A stretch of 64,000 nt of DNA from contig CAVTGA010000001.1 of the NCBI GenBank assembly GCA_963734185.1, positions 2,480,001 to 2,544,000 of the forward strand. The letters are read 5' to 3'. Below are positions 44,883 through 53,196 of this stretch, piece after piece (within the stretch, counting starts at the first letter, position 1; every line of letters begins with the position of its first letter). The DNA is from PALSA-894 sp963734185. GTDB taxonomy: Bacteria > Pseudomonadota > Alphaproteobacteria > Rhizobiales > Xanthobacteraceae. The notes beneath the pieces were generated by a model that saw only the letters and a program-made list of their open reading frames with translations, made no database searches and was not told the DNA's origin. Made by a program: the position numbers and the translations under genes.

Positions 44883-44980
44883 GCGGCATCTCGCCGCTGG
44901 TCCTGCGCGACGCGCGGCGCGAGGACGTGCCCGCGATCGTGCGCGTTGGCGTAGCCTTGCCAAGCATTGCCAAGCCATGA
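44879..44980 (+). pseudogene. Truncated N-terminus of a GNAT acetyltransferase
   Basis: A 33-codon frame begins with ATGA overlap on the dehalogenase stop and reads SPLVLRDARREDVPAIV, the usual first strand and helix of GNAT N-acetyltransferases. It then runs into an unrelated VGVALPSIAKP and a stop. The rest of the GNAT fold is absent; the phosphotransferase gene starts 38 bp later. It is best read as the remnant of a gene whose 3' part was deleted. Confidence 0.6.
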
Positions 44981-45018
44981 TCGTTCGCTAGTCTCTGCGC
45001 GCAGGGAGAGAAACGCCG

Positions 45019-46095
45019 ATGGACCGCCAGGCCACCTATTCGGGCACCAAGGATGTGACGGCGGCCCTGCGCTTCGACGTCGCGCGCCTGGAGGCTTATC
45101 TCGCCGCGCAAGTTCCGGAGTTCGCCGGGCCGCTCACCGTGCGCCAGTTCAAGGGCGGGCAGTCGAACCCGACCTATCTGTTGGAGACCCCTCGCCGCAA
45201 ATACGTGCTGCGGCGCAAGCCGCCCGGCAAACTCTTACCCTCGGCGCATGCGGTCGATCGCGAGTTCAAGGTGATCAGCGCGCTCGCGCGCCAAGGCTAT
45301 CCGGTCGCCGAGCCGGTGCTCTATTGCGGCAACGACAGCGTGGTCGGCACCGCCTTCTACATCATGGGCTATGCCGACGGCCGCGTGTTCTGGGAGCCGC
45401 ATATGCCCACCTCGAACCCGGCCGAGCGCGCGGCGGTGTTCGACGCCATGAACGCGACGCTCGCCGAGCTGCATTCGTTCGAGCCGGCGGGAATCGGGCT
45501 TGCCGATTTCGGCAAGGGCGAGAATTACGTGGCGCGCCAGGTCGACCGCTGGTCGAAGCAGTACCGCGCCTCCGAGACCGAGCGCATCGACGAGATGGAG
45601 CAGGTGATGGCGTGGCTGCCGGGCCATCTGCCGCCGCCCTCACCGGTGCGGATCGTGCACGGCGACTACCGGCTCGACAATATGGTCTTGCACCCGCACC
45701 AGCCGGAAGTGCTCGCCGTGCTCGACTGGGAGCTCTCGACCTTGGGCGATCCGCTCGCCGACTTCACCTACCACGCCATGCAATGGGTCATGCCCGCGAC
45801 CGATGCCGGCGCCGGCACGGCGACCTTGGTCGGGCGCGATCTCGGTGCGCTCGGCATTCCGTCGATGTCCGATTACGTCGATGCCTATGTGGCGCGCACC
45901 GGGCTCGATCCGCGGCCCTATCTGCAGGTCTATTTCGCCTACAACTTCTTCCGCCTCGCCGCGATCCTGCAGGGCATCGTCGGGCGCGTACGCGACGGCA
46001 CCGCGACCAACGAGAACGCGCCGGCGCGCGCGCAGATGGTGCGGCCACTTGCCGTCGCCGCATGGCATTGCGCGCGGCAAGCGGGCGCGGCGTGA
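45019..46095 (+). CDS. Aminoglycoside-phosphotransferase-fold family protein (ACAD10-like)
   Basis: This 358-residue kinase-like protein belongs to the phosphotransferase family often found beside acyl-CoA dehydrogenases. N-lobe features include FKGGQSNPTYLLETPRRKYVLRRKPPG. The catalytic loop is VHGDYRLDN and the metal-binding segment VLDWELSTLGDPLADF. MGYADGRVFWEP is a group-specific block. By analogy with human ACAD10/11 it may phosphorylate hydroxyacyl-CoA or a similar substrate, but this is inference. It overlaps the patatin gene by four bases (GTGA). Confidence 0.88.
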   Translation: MDRQATYSGTKDVTAALRFDVARLEAYLAAQVPEFAGPLTVRQFKGGQSNPTYLLETPRRKYVLRRKPPGKLLPSAHAVDREFKVISALARQGYPVAEPVLYCGNDSVVGTAFYIMGYADGRVFWEPHMPTSNPAERAAVFDAMNATLAELHSFEPAGIGLADFGKGENYVARQVDRWSKQYRASETERIDEMEQVMAWLPGHLPPPSPVRIVHGDYRLDNMVLHPHQPEVLAVLDWELSTLGDPLADFTYHAMQWVMPATDAGAGTATLVGRDLGALGIPSMSDYVDAYVARTGLDPRPYLQVYFAYNFFRLAAILQGIVGRVRDGTATNENAPARAQMVRPLAVAAWHCARQAGAA

Positions 46096-46913
46096 AGAGT
46101 TTCGCGCTGGCGCTCGGCGGCGGCGGCGCGCGCGGGCTTGCGCATATCGCGATCCTGGAAGCGCTCGACGACATGGGCGTGAAGCCGGTGGCGATCGCCG
46201 GCAGCTCGATCGGCGCCGTGATCGCGGCGGGCTACGCGGCCGGCATGCCGGCCAAGCAGATCCGGCGCTACGCCGTCGATCTCGCCCATGACCGCGCCGA
46301 AGTCATGCGCCGCCTGGTGCGCTCGCGCGCCGCCAAGCTCTCGGACCTGTTCGGCGCGGGCTTCGGCGACGCGACGCGGCTCGATGCCGAGAAGCTGTGC
46401 GCGCAGTTCCTGCCCGCCGCGCTTCCCGACGACTTCAGCGCCTTGCAGATCCCGCTCATGGTCGTCGCCTCGGACCTGTTCGGACGCCGGCAAGCGGTGT
46501 TCGATGCCGGGCCGCTGCGGCGCGCGCTTGCCGCATCGTTCGCGCTGCCGACCATCATGCGGCCGGTTGTGGTCGAGGATCGCATCCTGGTCGATGGCGG
46601 CGCCACCAACCCGCTGCCGTTCGATCTGTTGCGCGGGCGCGCCGACGTGATCGTGGCGGTCGATATCTCCGGGCCGCCGGTCGACGGCAAGCGCGAAGTC
46701 CCCAACGCGCTCGAATGCCTGTACGCCACCGTCCTGGTGATGGCGAATTCGATCATCGCCGAGAAGCTGAAAGCTGGCGCGCCCGACCTGCTGGTGCAGC
46801 CGAACGTCGGCATCTTCCGCACGCTCGACTTCCTGCAGGCGAGCGCGATCCTGCGCGCGGCCGAACCGGCCAAGGCGGAGTTGAGGGAACGGCTGGGCAA
46901 GCTGCTGAACTAA
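46092..46913 (+). CDS. Patatin-like phospholipase (RssA-type)
   Basis: This 273-residue serine lipid hydrolase has an oxyanion glycine-rich loop GGGGARG at residues 9-15, nucleophile Ser39 in GSSIG (37-41) and the dyad Asp in VDGGATNPLP. Length and the single domain resemble E. coli RssA. The start is GTG at 46092, overlapping the upstream stop. It has no signal peptide or membrane helix. The lipid substrate is unknown; coupling to the phosphotransferase gene suggests fatty-acid or acyl-CoA metabolism. Confidence 0.92.
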   Translation: MKSFALALGGGGARGLAHIAILEALDDMGVKPVAIAGSSIGAVIAAGYAAGMPAKQIRRYAVDLAHDRAEVMRRLVRSRAAKLSDLFGAGFGDATRLDAEKLCAQFLPAALPDDFSALQIPLMVVASDLFGRRQAVFDAGPLRRALAASFALPTIMRPVVVEDRILVDGGATNPLPFDLLRGRADVIVAVDISGPPVDGKREVPNALECLYATVLVMANSIIAEKLKAGAPDLLVQPNVGIFRTLDFLQASAILRAAEPAKAELRERLGKLLN

Positions 46914-46920
46914 CGCCTTG

Positions 46921-47044
46921 TAGCCCGGGTTGAGCGCGCAGCGAAACCCGGGAACGGTCTCACTGCGCGGAACGAATCTTGGATTTCGCCGTAGCGCGTC
47001 GAAGAAGACGCGCGTAAACGCGCTTCATGGCTCAATCCAGGCTA
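46921..47044. repeat. TAGCCCGG...GGCTA type intergenic repeat, copy 2
   Basis: This 124-bp element starts TAGCCCGGG and ends AATCCAGGCTA. It contains a CCCGGGTT/AACCCGGG hairpin (46924-46952) and a GCGCGTC/GACGCGC hairpin (46994-47013), both perfect. Its closing CTA is the tadA stop on the minus strand. It is related to 612-700 in its ends but longer inside. It lies between convergent patatin and tadA genes. Confidence 0.75.
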
Positions 47045-47482
47045 CGAACGGCGCGCCTGGAAGAACTCCCTGAGCAACGCTCCCGTCTCCTGCTCGGCCA
47101 TGCCGCCGTAGAGCTCCGGCCGGTGATGACAGGTGGGCGCAGAGAAGAACCGCACGCCGCTCTCGACCGCGCCGCCCTTCGGATCGGCGGCGCCGTAATA
47201 GAGCCGGCGGATGCGCGCGAACGAGATCGCCGCCGCGCACATGGCGCAGGGCTCGAGCGTGACGTAGAGGTCGCAATCGACCAGGCGCTCGGAGCCGCGC
47301 GCGGCCGCCGCCGCTCGGATCGCGAGCATCTCGGCATGCGCGGTCGGATCGCGATCGGCGAGCGTGCGGTTGCCGGCGCGCGCGATCACGGCGCCGTCGT
47401 GCACGATGACGCAGCCGATCGGCACCTCGCCGGCCTGTTGCGCGGCGCGGGCTTCGGCGAGGGCCGCATCCATGAACGACAT
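47042..47482 (-). CDS. tadA: tRNA-specific adenosine deaminase TadA
   Basis: This 146-residue zinc deaminase makes inosine at the wobble position of tRNA-Arg(ACG). The zinc ligands and catalytic Glu are His49 and Glu51 in TAHAEM and Cys79/Cys82 in EPCAMC. VRFFSAPTCHHRPELYGG is the TadA-specific C-terminal part. The start at 47482 gives the standard length; the frame is open further upstream. It is divergent from the RluB-type gene across 65 bp. Its stop is the terminal CTA of the repeat at 46921-47044. Confidence 0.93.
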   Translation of the reverse strand: MSFMDAALAEARAAQQAGEVPIGCVIVHDGAVIARAGNRTLADRDPTAHAEMLAIRAAAAARGSERLVDCDLYVTLEPCAMCAAAISFARIRRLYYGAADPKGGAVESGVRFFSAPTCHHRPELYGGMAEQETGALLREFFQARRS

Positions 47483-47547
47483 CGGCTCGGCTCGTGTCAC
47501 GCCGTGAACTCTGCTATCAGGCGCCAGCCTTATCGACGACTTGAGCC

Positions 47548-48786
47548 ATGGACCGCAAGAGCGACGAACGAACGCCCGGCGAGCGCATCGCGAAAGTGAT
47601 CGCGCGCGCAGGGCTGTGCTCACGCCGCGAGGCGGAGGAATTGATCGCGTCCGGGCGCGTGACGGTCAACAGCGGTACGATCCGTTCGCCGGCCCTCAAC
47701 GTCACGCCTGCCGACCGCATCAACGTCGACGGCAAGCCGCTGCCCGGGCGCGAACGCACGCGGCTGTTCCTGCATCACAAGCCCGCCGGCCTGATCACCG
47801 CCAACAACGACCCGCGGGGCCGGCCGACCATCTTCGACCGCCTGCCGGCGAGCCTGCCGCGCCTGGTCAGCGTCGGCCGGCTCGACATCAACACCGAAGG
47901 GCTGATCCTGCTTACCAACGATGGCGGGCTCGCGCGCGTGCTCGAACTGCCCGAGACCGGGTGGCTCAGGCGCTACCGCGTGCGCGCGCACGGCACGGTC
48001 ACGCAAGCCCAGCTCGACGCGTTGCGCGACGGCGTCACGGTCGAGGGCATCAGCTACGGGCCGATCGAGGCGACGCTCGACCGCGATCTCGGCTCCAACG
48101 TCTGGCTCACCTTCGCGATCCGCGAGGGCAAGAATCGCGAGGTGCGCAACGTGCTCGGGCATCTCGGCCTGCAGGTCGCGCGCCTGATCCGCGTGTCGTT
48201 CGGCCCGTTCCAGCTCGGCGAGCTCGCCGAGGGCGCGGTCGAGGAGATCCCGACGCGAACCTTGCGCGACCAGCTCGGCGAGCGCGTCGCGCGCGCGGCC
48301 GGCGCCGACTTCGAAGCGCCGCTGGCCGAGCGTGCGACGATGCAACGGCCGGCCGCGCGGGAAGAGCGCAAACCCCCGAAGCATCAGCGCATGCCGCAAC
48401 GCGAAGGCCGCGAAAGCGTCCCGCGACACCGACAGGACGAAGGAAAATTCCGCGCACGCGACCGAAAAGACGATCGATCGACCGAGCATTCTCGGCCGGA
48501 GCAGCCGCGCAAGGCGCATCGCTCGGGCGATGCCTGGCGCGAGCACGACGCACCCGGGAAACGCCGGTTCCATGGGTCGCGCAACCCGGACGCAAGACCG
48601 CCGGTCGATCCGGACCGGCCGAAGCGCGCCGGCCTGCTCAAGGACCGCAAGGGCCGGCGCGTGCTGGTCGAGCGCATTGCCGCGGCAGAACCTGCGCCGC
48701 CGCCGGCGCGCCCGAAGCCGCGCAAGCATCAATCGAGGCGGCGCGACCGCTCGTCCGGCCCGCGCCCGGCGCGTCCGAAGCATTAA
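47548..48786 (+). CDS. rluB: RluB/RsuA-type 23S rRNA pseudouridine synthase with long basic tail
   Basis: This 412-residue enzyme has an S4 RNA-binding domain (residues about 13-70, AKVIARAGLCSRREAEELIASGRVTVNG-like) and a pseudouridine synthase domain with catalytic Asp113 in VGRLDINTEGLILLTNDG. FAIREGKNREVRNVLGHL and RVSFGPFQLG complete the RsuA/RluB group. From about residue 245 a ~165-residue Arg/Lys/Pro/Glu-rich, low-complexity tail follows, common in alphaproteobacterial members and likely RNA-binding. The exact target (RluB, RluE or RsuA site) cannot be told; RluB is most likely. Confidence 0.85.
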   Translation: MDRKSDERTPGERIAKVIARAGLCSRREAEELIASGRVTVNSGTIRSPALNVTPADRINVDGKPLPGRERTRLFLHHKPAGLITANNDPRGRPTIFDRLPASLPRLVSVGRLDINTEGLILLTNDGGLARVLELPETGWLRRYRVRAHGTVTQAQLDALRDGVTVEGISYGPIEATLDRDLGSNVWLTFAIREGKNREVRNVLGHLGLQVARLIRVSFGPFQLGELAEGAVEEIPTRTLRDQLGERVARAAGADFEAPLAERATMQRPAAREERKPPKHQRMPQREGRESVPRHRQDEGKFRARDRKDDRSTEHSRPEQPRKAHRSGDAWREHDAPGKRRFHGSRNPDARPPVDPDRPKRAGLLKDRKGRRVLVERIAAAEPAPPPARPKPRKHQSRRRDRSSGPRPARPKH

Positions 48787-48788
48787 GA

Positions 48789-48886
48789 GCGTTTTCCGGC
48801 GAAGTGTGCAGCGGTTCGCCGCAGAAAACGCGACCAGGTAAAGAATCGAGAGCATGATCAGATTCCATTTTAACGGGTCATGCTCT
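48789..48886. repeat. Two adjacent palindromes between rluB-like gene and rsmD
   Basis: Palindrome 1 (48789-48831) pairs GCGTTTTC with GAAAACGC. Palindrome 2 (48849-48886) pairs AGAGCATGA with TCATGCTCT around a loop containing CAGATTCCATTTTAACGG. From memory this two-part arrangement recurs in Bradyrhizobium-like intergenic DNA. It begins three bases after the rluB-like stop, and a third palindrome (48894-48942) follows at once. Confidence 0.8.
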
Positions 48887-48893
48887 AGCGTTT

Positions 48894-48942
48894 GAGCATG
48901 ATCTTTTGCGAAAACCGGTTCCCACTTTTCGGGATCATGCTC
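48894..48942. repeat. GAGCATGATC palindromic repeat, copy c
   Basis: This 49-bp element has ends GAGCATGATC/GATCATGCTC and an inner GCGAAAA/TTTTCGG stem around CCGGTTCCCAC. The loop type matches copy a (4612-4660). It ends two bases before the rsmD ATG, so the rsmD ribosome-binding site falls in its right arm. A hairpin here could reduce rsmD translation. Confidence 0.85.
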
Positions 48943-48944
48943 TG

Positions 48945-49499
48945 ATGCGCATCGTCGGCGGACGCCTGCGCGGGCGCGTGCTTGCGGGGCCGAAATCGGC
49001 GGCGATCCGCCCGACCGCCGACCGGTTGCGCGAATCGCTGTTCAATATCCTGGCGCACGCCTATGGCGATCCGGTGAGCGGCGCGCGCGTGCTGGATCTC
49101 TTTGCCGGTACCGGCGCGCTCGGGCTCGAGGCGCTTTCGCGCGGCGCGGCCTTCGCGCTGTTCGTCGACGACGGCGCCGAGGCGCGCGCGCTGTTGCGCC
49201 AGAACGTCGAGGCGCTCGGGCTCGGCGGGACCACGCGCATCTTCCGCCGCGATGCCACCAGGCTTGGCCTCGCGCATCCGGTCGAGCCATTCTCGCTCGT
49301 GTTCCTCGATCCGCCCTATGGCAAGGGATTGGCCGAGAAGGCGCTCGCGTCGGCGCGCGAGGGCGGATGGCTTGCACCGGGCGCGCTGATCCTCGTCGAG
49401 GAGGCAGCCGATGCCGCTTTCAAGACGCCGGATGGTTTCGAAGAGGCGGAGCGGCGCCGATACGACGATACCGAGTTCGTGGTCCTGCGCGGGCCTTGA
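48945..49499 (+). CDS. rsmD: 16S rRNA (guanine-966-N2)-methyltransferase RsmD
   Basis: This 184-residue SAM-dependent enzyme methylates G966 of 16S rRNA. The N-terminal MRIVGGRLRGRVLAGP, the RPTADRLRESLFNIL block, the SAM site VLDLFAGTGALGLEALSRGA and the catalytic LDPPYGKG are all present. The start at 48945 is fixed by the conserved N-terminus. No good Shine-Dalgarno sequence is seen, because the preceding bases are the arm of a palindromic repeat. It converges on mutL across another copy of that repeat family. Confidence 0.95.
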   Translation: MRIVGGRLRGRVLAGPKSAAIRPTADRLRESLFNILAHAYGDPVSGARVLDLFAGTGALGLEALSRGAAFALFVDDGAEARALLRQNVEALGLGGTTRIFRRDATRLGLAHPVEPFSLVFLDPPYGKGLAEKALASAREGGWLAPGALILVEEAADAAFKTPDGFEEAERRRYDDTEFVVLRGP

Positions 49500-49512
49500 G
49501 GCTTTGCTTTTT

Positions 49513-49560
49513 GCGCATGATCTTATCCGAAAAGTCTGTCAACTTTTCGGGATCATGCGC
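49513..49560. repeat. GCGCATGATC palindromic repeat, copy d
   Basis: This 48-bp element has ends GCGCATGATC/GATCATGCGC and an inner CCGAAAAG/CTTTTCGG stem, loop TCTGTCAA, the same subtype as copy b in the opposite orientation. It lies between convergent rsmD and mutL; its last base is the first base of the CTA that forms the mutL stop on the minus strand. Confidence 0.85.
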
Positions 49561-51371
49561 TACTTCCGCCCGAACAATCGCTCGATGTCGGAGAGCTTCA
49601 GCTCCACGTAGGTCGGCCGGCCGTGGTTGCACTGGCCGGAGTTCGGCGTCGCCTCCATCTCGCGCAACAGCGCGTTCATCTCGTCGGCCTTGAGGCGGCG
49701 TCCGGCGCGCACCGAGCCGTGGCAGGCCATGGTGGCGGCGACGTGCATCAGGCGGCGCTCGAGCGGCAACGCCTCGTCCCATTCCGCCATGTGGTCGGCG
49801 AGATCGCGCACCAGCGCTTGCGCGTCGATCTCGCCCAGCATGGACGGCGTCTCCGACACCGCCACTGCGCCCGGACCGAACGGTTCGAGCACGAGCCCGA
49901 ACCGCGTGAGCTCGGCCGCGCGCGCGGCGAGCCGCTCGACGTCGGCCTCGTCGAGCTCGACCACCTCGGGAATGAGCAGGATCTGGCGTGCGACGCCGCT
50001 CCTTTCCAGGGCGGCCTTCATACGCTCGTAGACGATGCGCTCGTGCGCGGCGTGCTGGTCGACGATCACGATGCCGTCGCGCGTCTGCGCCACCACGTAG
50101 GTGTCGTGCACCTGCGCGCGCACGGCGCCGAGCGGATGGTCGATGAGGTCGGCGGCCGGCGCGATCGGGTCAACGCGCGCATCGGCCGCCGGCGCGCCGA
50201 CGTCGAACGCGGCTTGTGCCGCCTCGGCGAAGCCGGGCGCGAGCGCGGCGGCGCCCTCGCTGCGCGGCACGAAGGGCCGCGCCGGCGAGCGCGTCCAATC
50301 CCAGTTGGCCGGCCGCGCCGCGCCCGGCCGGAACGCCGTCACGGTCGCGGTCCCGCCGGTGGTCGCCGCGCGCCCACCTTCGCGCGCAAGGGCTTCCTGC
50401 ACGGCGCGCACGATCGAGGCGCGCACCAGTCCGGCGTCGCGGAAGCGCACCTCGGTCTTGGCCGGATGCACGTTGACGTCGACCTCGCGCGGATCGAGCG
50501 TGACGAACAGCGCCACCACCGGATGGCGGTCGCGCGGCAGATAGTCGGCGTAAGCCGCGCGCACCGCGCCGATGAGCAGCCGGTCGCGCACCGGGCGGCC
50601 GTTGACGAACAGGTATTGGCTGAACGCGTTGCCCTTGGTGTAGGTCGGCAGCGCCGCGTGACCTGCGAGCGCGAGCCCTTCGCGCCCGCCGCGGACCTCC
50701 ACCGCATTGGCGCGAAACTCGGGTCCGAGCACGTCACCGAGCCGTGCCAGCCGTCCGGCCGTGCCGGGCAGTGCCGTGGCGAACGTCATCGGCGCGCGCT
50801 CCTCGCCGGCGAGCGTGAAGGCGACGTCCGGCCGGCTCATGGCCAGGCGGCGCACCACGTCGCGGATCGCCTCGGCCTCGGTGCGGTCGGTCTTGAGGAA
50901 TTTCAGTCGCGCCGGCGTCGCATAGAACAGGTCGCGCACCTCGACGCGGGTGCCTGCGCCGAGCGCGGCCGGCTTCACTGCGGATTTCGCACCGCCCTCG
51001 ACGTGAATCGTCCAGGCATGCGGCTCGTCGGCCTGGCGCGTCGCGATGCTGAGCCGCGCCACCGCACCGATCGAGGGCAGCGCCTCGCCGCGGAAACCGA
51101 GCGTATCGATGGCGAGGAGGTCGTCGCCCGCCAGCTTCGAGGTGGCGTGGCGCTCCACGCAAAGCGCGAGGTCGGCGCGCGTCATGCCCGCGCCGTCGTC
51201 GGTGACGCGGATCAGGCGGCGACCGCCGCCGTCGGTCACGACCTCGATGCGCGTCGCGCCGGCGTCGAGCGCGTTCTCGGTCAGCTCCTTGACCACGCTC
51301 GCCGGGCGCTCGACCACCTCGCCGGCGGCGATGCGGTTGACGATCGACTCGGTGAGCTGGCGGACCGGCAT
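49560..51371 (-). CDS. mutL: DNA mismatch repair protein MutL (endonuclease type)
   Basis: This 603-residue GHKL ATPase couples mismatch recognition to strand removal. ATP-site motifs are RIAAGEVVERPASVVKELTENALDAGA, TDDGAGM and FRGEALPSIG; VNGRPVRDRLL and NVHPAKTEVRF follow. The C-terminal domain has the metal-binding endonuclease motif DQHA(x2)E(x4)E at residues 438-449, plus MACHGSVRAG and QCNHGRP, so it probably nicks DNA itself, as expected in bacteria without MutH. The central linker (about 335-415) is Ala/Pro-rich. The start at 51371 begins MPVRQLTESIVNRI. Confidence 0.96.
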   Translation of the reverse strand: MPVRQLTESIVNRIAAGEVVERPASVVKELTENALDAGATRIEVVTDGGGRRLIRVTDDGAGMTRADLALCVERHATSKLAGDDLLAIDTLGFRGEALPSIGAVARLSIATRQADEPHAWTIHVEGGAKSAVKPAALGAGTRVEVRDLFYATPARLKFLKTDRTEAEAIRDVVRRLAMSRPDVAFTLAGEERAPMTFATALPGTAGRLARLGDVLGPEFRANAVEVRGGREGLALAGHAALPTYTKGNAFSQYLFVNGRPVRDRLLIGAVRAAYADYLPRDRHPVVALFVTLDPREVDVNVHPAKTEVRFRDAGLVRASIVRAVQEALAREGGRAATTGGTATVTAFRPGAARPANWDWTRSPARPFVPRSEGAAALAPGFAEAAQAAFDVGAPAADARVDPIAPAADLIDHPLGAVRAQVHDTYVVAQTRDGIVIVDQHAAHERIVYERMKAALERSGVARQILLIPEVVELDEADVERLAARAAELTRFGLVLEPFGPGAVAVSETPSMLGEIDAQALVRDLADHMAEWDEALPLERRLMHVAATMACHGSVRAGRRLKADEMNALLREMEATPNSGQCNHGRPTYVELKLSDIERLFGRK

Positions 51372-51443
51372 GGGGCGAACTCGAGAAGCGCTGACCTTGC
51401 CAATGTAGGCGCTCGCATGCGCGGCCGCGAGAGCCGGCACTTG

Positions 51444-51866
51444 CTAATCCAACGGCGGCTTGGCCTGCCGCAGGCCCTTGATGGTGCCGCGCCGCTTCTT
51501 GCCCTCGAGCCGCCGCAGCCGCGACGCCTTGGTCGGCTTGGTGGCGCGGCGCGGCGTCGGCGGCGTCGCCGCCTCGCGCACGAGCGCGACGAGGCGATCG
51601 AGCGCGTCGGCGCGGTTGCGCTCCTGGGTGCGGTGACGCTGCGCCGTGATCACCAGGACGCCGTCGTTGGTCAGGCGCTTGCCGGCAAGACGCATTAGGC
51701 GGATCGCGACGTCATTGGACAGCGACGGAGAGCCGCGCACGTCGAAGCGCAGCTGCACCGCGGTCGCAAGCTTGTTGACGTTCTGTCCGCCCGGACCGGA
51801 GGAGCGCACGAAGCTTTCCTTGAGCTCCGTCTCATCGATCGCGATGGTGTCGGTGATGCGGATCAT
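51444..51866 (-). CDS. arfB: Alternative ribosome-rescue factor ArfB (GGQ peptidyl-tRNA hydrolase)
   Basis: This 140-residue class I release-factor-like protein frees stalled ribosomes by hydrolysing peptidyl-tRNA. The GGQ motif lies in SSGPGGQNVNK. The basic C-terminal tail (RRATKPTKASRLRRLEGKKRRG) inserts in the empty mRNA channel in ArfB. Length matches E. coli ArfB/YaeJ. It is 18 bp downstream of pgi on the same strand and 72 bp upstream of mutL, so the three may be cotranscribed. Confidence 0.94.
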   Translation of the reverse strand: MIRITDTIAIDETELKESFVRSSGPGGQNVNKLATAVQLRFDVRGSPSLSNDVAIRLMRLAGKRLTNDGVLVITAQRHRTQERNRADALDRLVALVREAATPPTPRRATKPTKASRLRRLEGKKRRGTIKGLRQAKPPLD

Positions 51867-51884
51867 GGCGGCATGGGCGGCAGG

Positions 51885-53195
51885 TCAGGCTTCTCCGGCA
51901 AGATACCGTTTCGCCAGCACTTTGCCCTCCTCGACCGCCGGCTGGCCGAACGGATCGACGCCGAGGAGCCGCGCGGCGATCATCGTCTCCAGCATGAAGT
52001 GCATGAGCAGTTCGCCGAGGCGGCCCTCGTCGAGCGTCTCGAGATGCAGGGTGCGCACCGGACAACCGTTCTTGACCAGGGTCTCCGTGGTGGCGCGTGC
52101 CTGCGCGGCGACGAGGTCGCCGATGGTCTTGCCGGCGAAATCCGGCTCGCCCGCGCGGGCTGCAAGCTCCGCATCGATGCGCGGCCCGAGGCCGGCGGCC
52201 GCAACGGTCACGATCGTGAACAGCTTGTCGCGCGGGCCGGCGATGAACAGCTGCAGCTGGCTATGCTGATCGACGGGCCCAAGGGCCGCGACCGGCGTGA
52301 ACCCGTTGCCGTCCTTGCCGAGGCTTTCGGCCCAGAGCTGAGCGTACCAGCGGGTGAAACGCTCCAGCCGGTCCGCATAGGCCATCAGCACCGAAATGGA
52401 CTTGCCTTGGCGCCCAAGCGCGACGCTGAGCGCCGCGCCGAGCGCTGCCGGAACCTCGGCCGCCGGCTTGCCGGCCAACACCGGAGCCAGCGCCGCGGCG
52501 GCGCCCACGCGTACCGCGGTGACATCGAGGCCAAGCAAAGCGGCGGGCAGCAGCCCGGTATTGGTCAGCGCCGAATAGCGGCCGTCGATGCCGGTGTGAT
52601 GATCGAGCATGGGCACGTCGGGTCCGAGCAGGTTGCGCAGGCCGTTGCCCTTACCCAGCATCGCCGGTTCGCTGAGGCCGAGGAAGAGTTCGCCGACGCG
52701 CGCCTGCAAGCCCACCGCCTTGACGGCGGCGAGCGCCGCTGCGGTCTGCATCAGCGTCTCGCCGGTGCTGCCGGATTTCGAGATGGCGACGAAGCGTGTG
52801 GTCGCGAGCGGAAGCTTCTCCAGCAATGCGCCGAAGGTCAGCGGATCGAGATTGTCCATGAAATGCACGCGCGGCGGCGCGCGCAACACGCTCAAGCCCG
52901 GCACCGCGTGGCCGGCAAGCTGGGCCAGCGTCTGCCCGCCGAGGCTCGATCCGCCGGTACCGAGAAAGACGACGTCGGTGGCATTGGCGCGCACCCGGTC
53001 GGCGGCTTGGCGGATCGCGTCAAGGTCGTCGGTCGCGGATGGAACTTGCAGCAATGGCAGGCTGCCGTCGGCGTGACCGCTGCGCAGCCAGGCGAGCGCC
53101 GCCTCGCATGCCTGCAATACCTCGTCGAGAGCGCGCGCGGAAATTCCATGCCGGCCAATGCGTTCGGCGCGGGCGCCGTCGATCGCCTGGCGCAA
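51885..53195 (-). CDS. pgi: Glucose-6-phosphate isomerase
   Basis: This 436-residue phosphosugar isomerase interconverts glucose-6-phosphate and fructose-6-phosphate. FLGTGGSSLGGQTLAQLAG is the phosphate-binding segment; FVAISKSGSTGETLMQ is the second SIS motif. GRYSALTNTGLLPAALLGLD, WAESLGKDG and DQHSQLQLFIAGP contribute the active site. It is shorter than E. coli Pgi (549) but like other alphaproteobacterial short forms. The start is a TTG at 53195, one base after the stop of the upstream M16 gene; coupling is likely, though a later start cannot be excluded. Confidence 0.9.
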   Translation of the reverse strand: MRQAIDGARAERIGRHGISARALDEVLQACEAALAWLRSGHADGSLPLLQVPSATDDLDAIRQAADRVRANATDVVFLGTGGSSLGGQTLAQLAGHAVPGLSVLRAPPRVHFMDNLDPLTFGALLEKLPLATTRFVAISKSGSTGETLMQTAAALAAVKAVGLQARVGELFLGLSEPAMLGKGNGLRNLLGPDVPMLDHHTGIDGRYSALTNTGLLPAALLGLDVTAVRVGAAAALAPVLAGKPAAEVPAALGAALSVALGRQGKSISVLMAYADRLERFTRWYAQLWAESLGKDGNGFTPVAALGPVDQHSQLQLFIAGPRDKLFTIVTVAAAGLGPRIDAELAARAGEPDFAGKTIGDLVAAQARATTETLVKNGCPVRTLHLETLDEGRLGELLMHFMLETMIAARLLGVDPFGQPAVEEGKVLAKRYLAGEA

Positions 53196-53196
53196 G

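Noticed and set aside
45788..46174. Minus-strand frame across the phosphotransferase/patatin junction
   Set aside because: It is Arg/Ser-rich shadow sequence opposite two genes joined by a GTGA overlap.
49623..51698. A 691-codon open frame antisense to mutL and arfB
   Set aside because: It mirrors well-conserved genes and shows no recognisable domain, signal or plausible ribosome-binding site.
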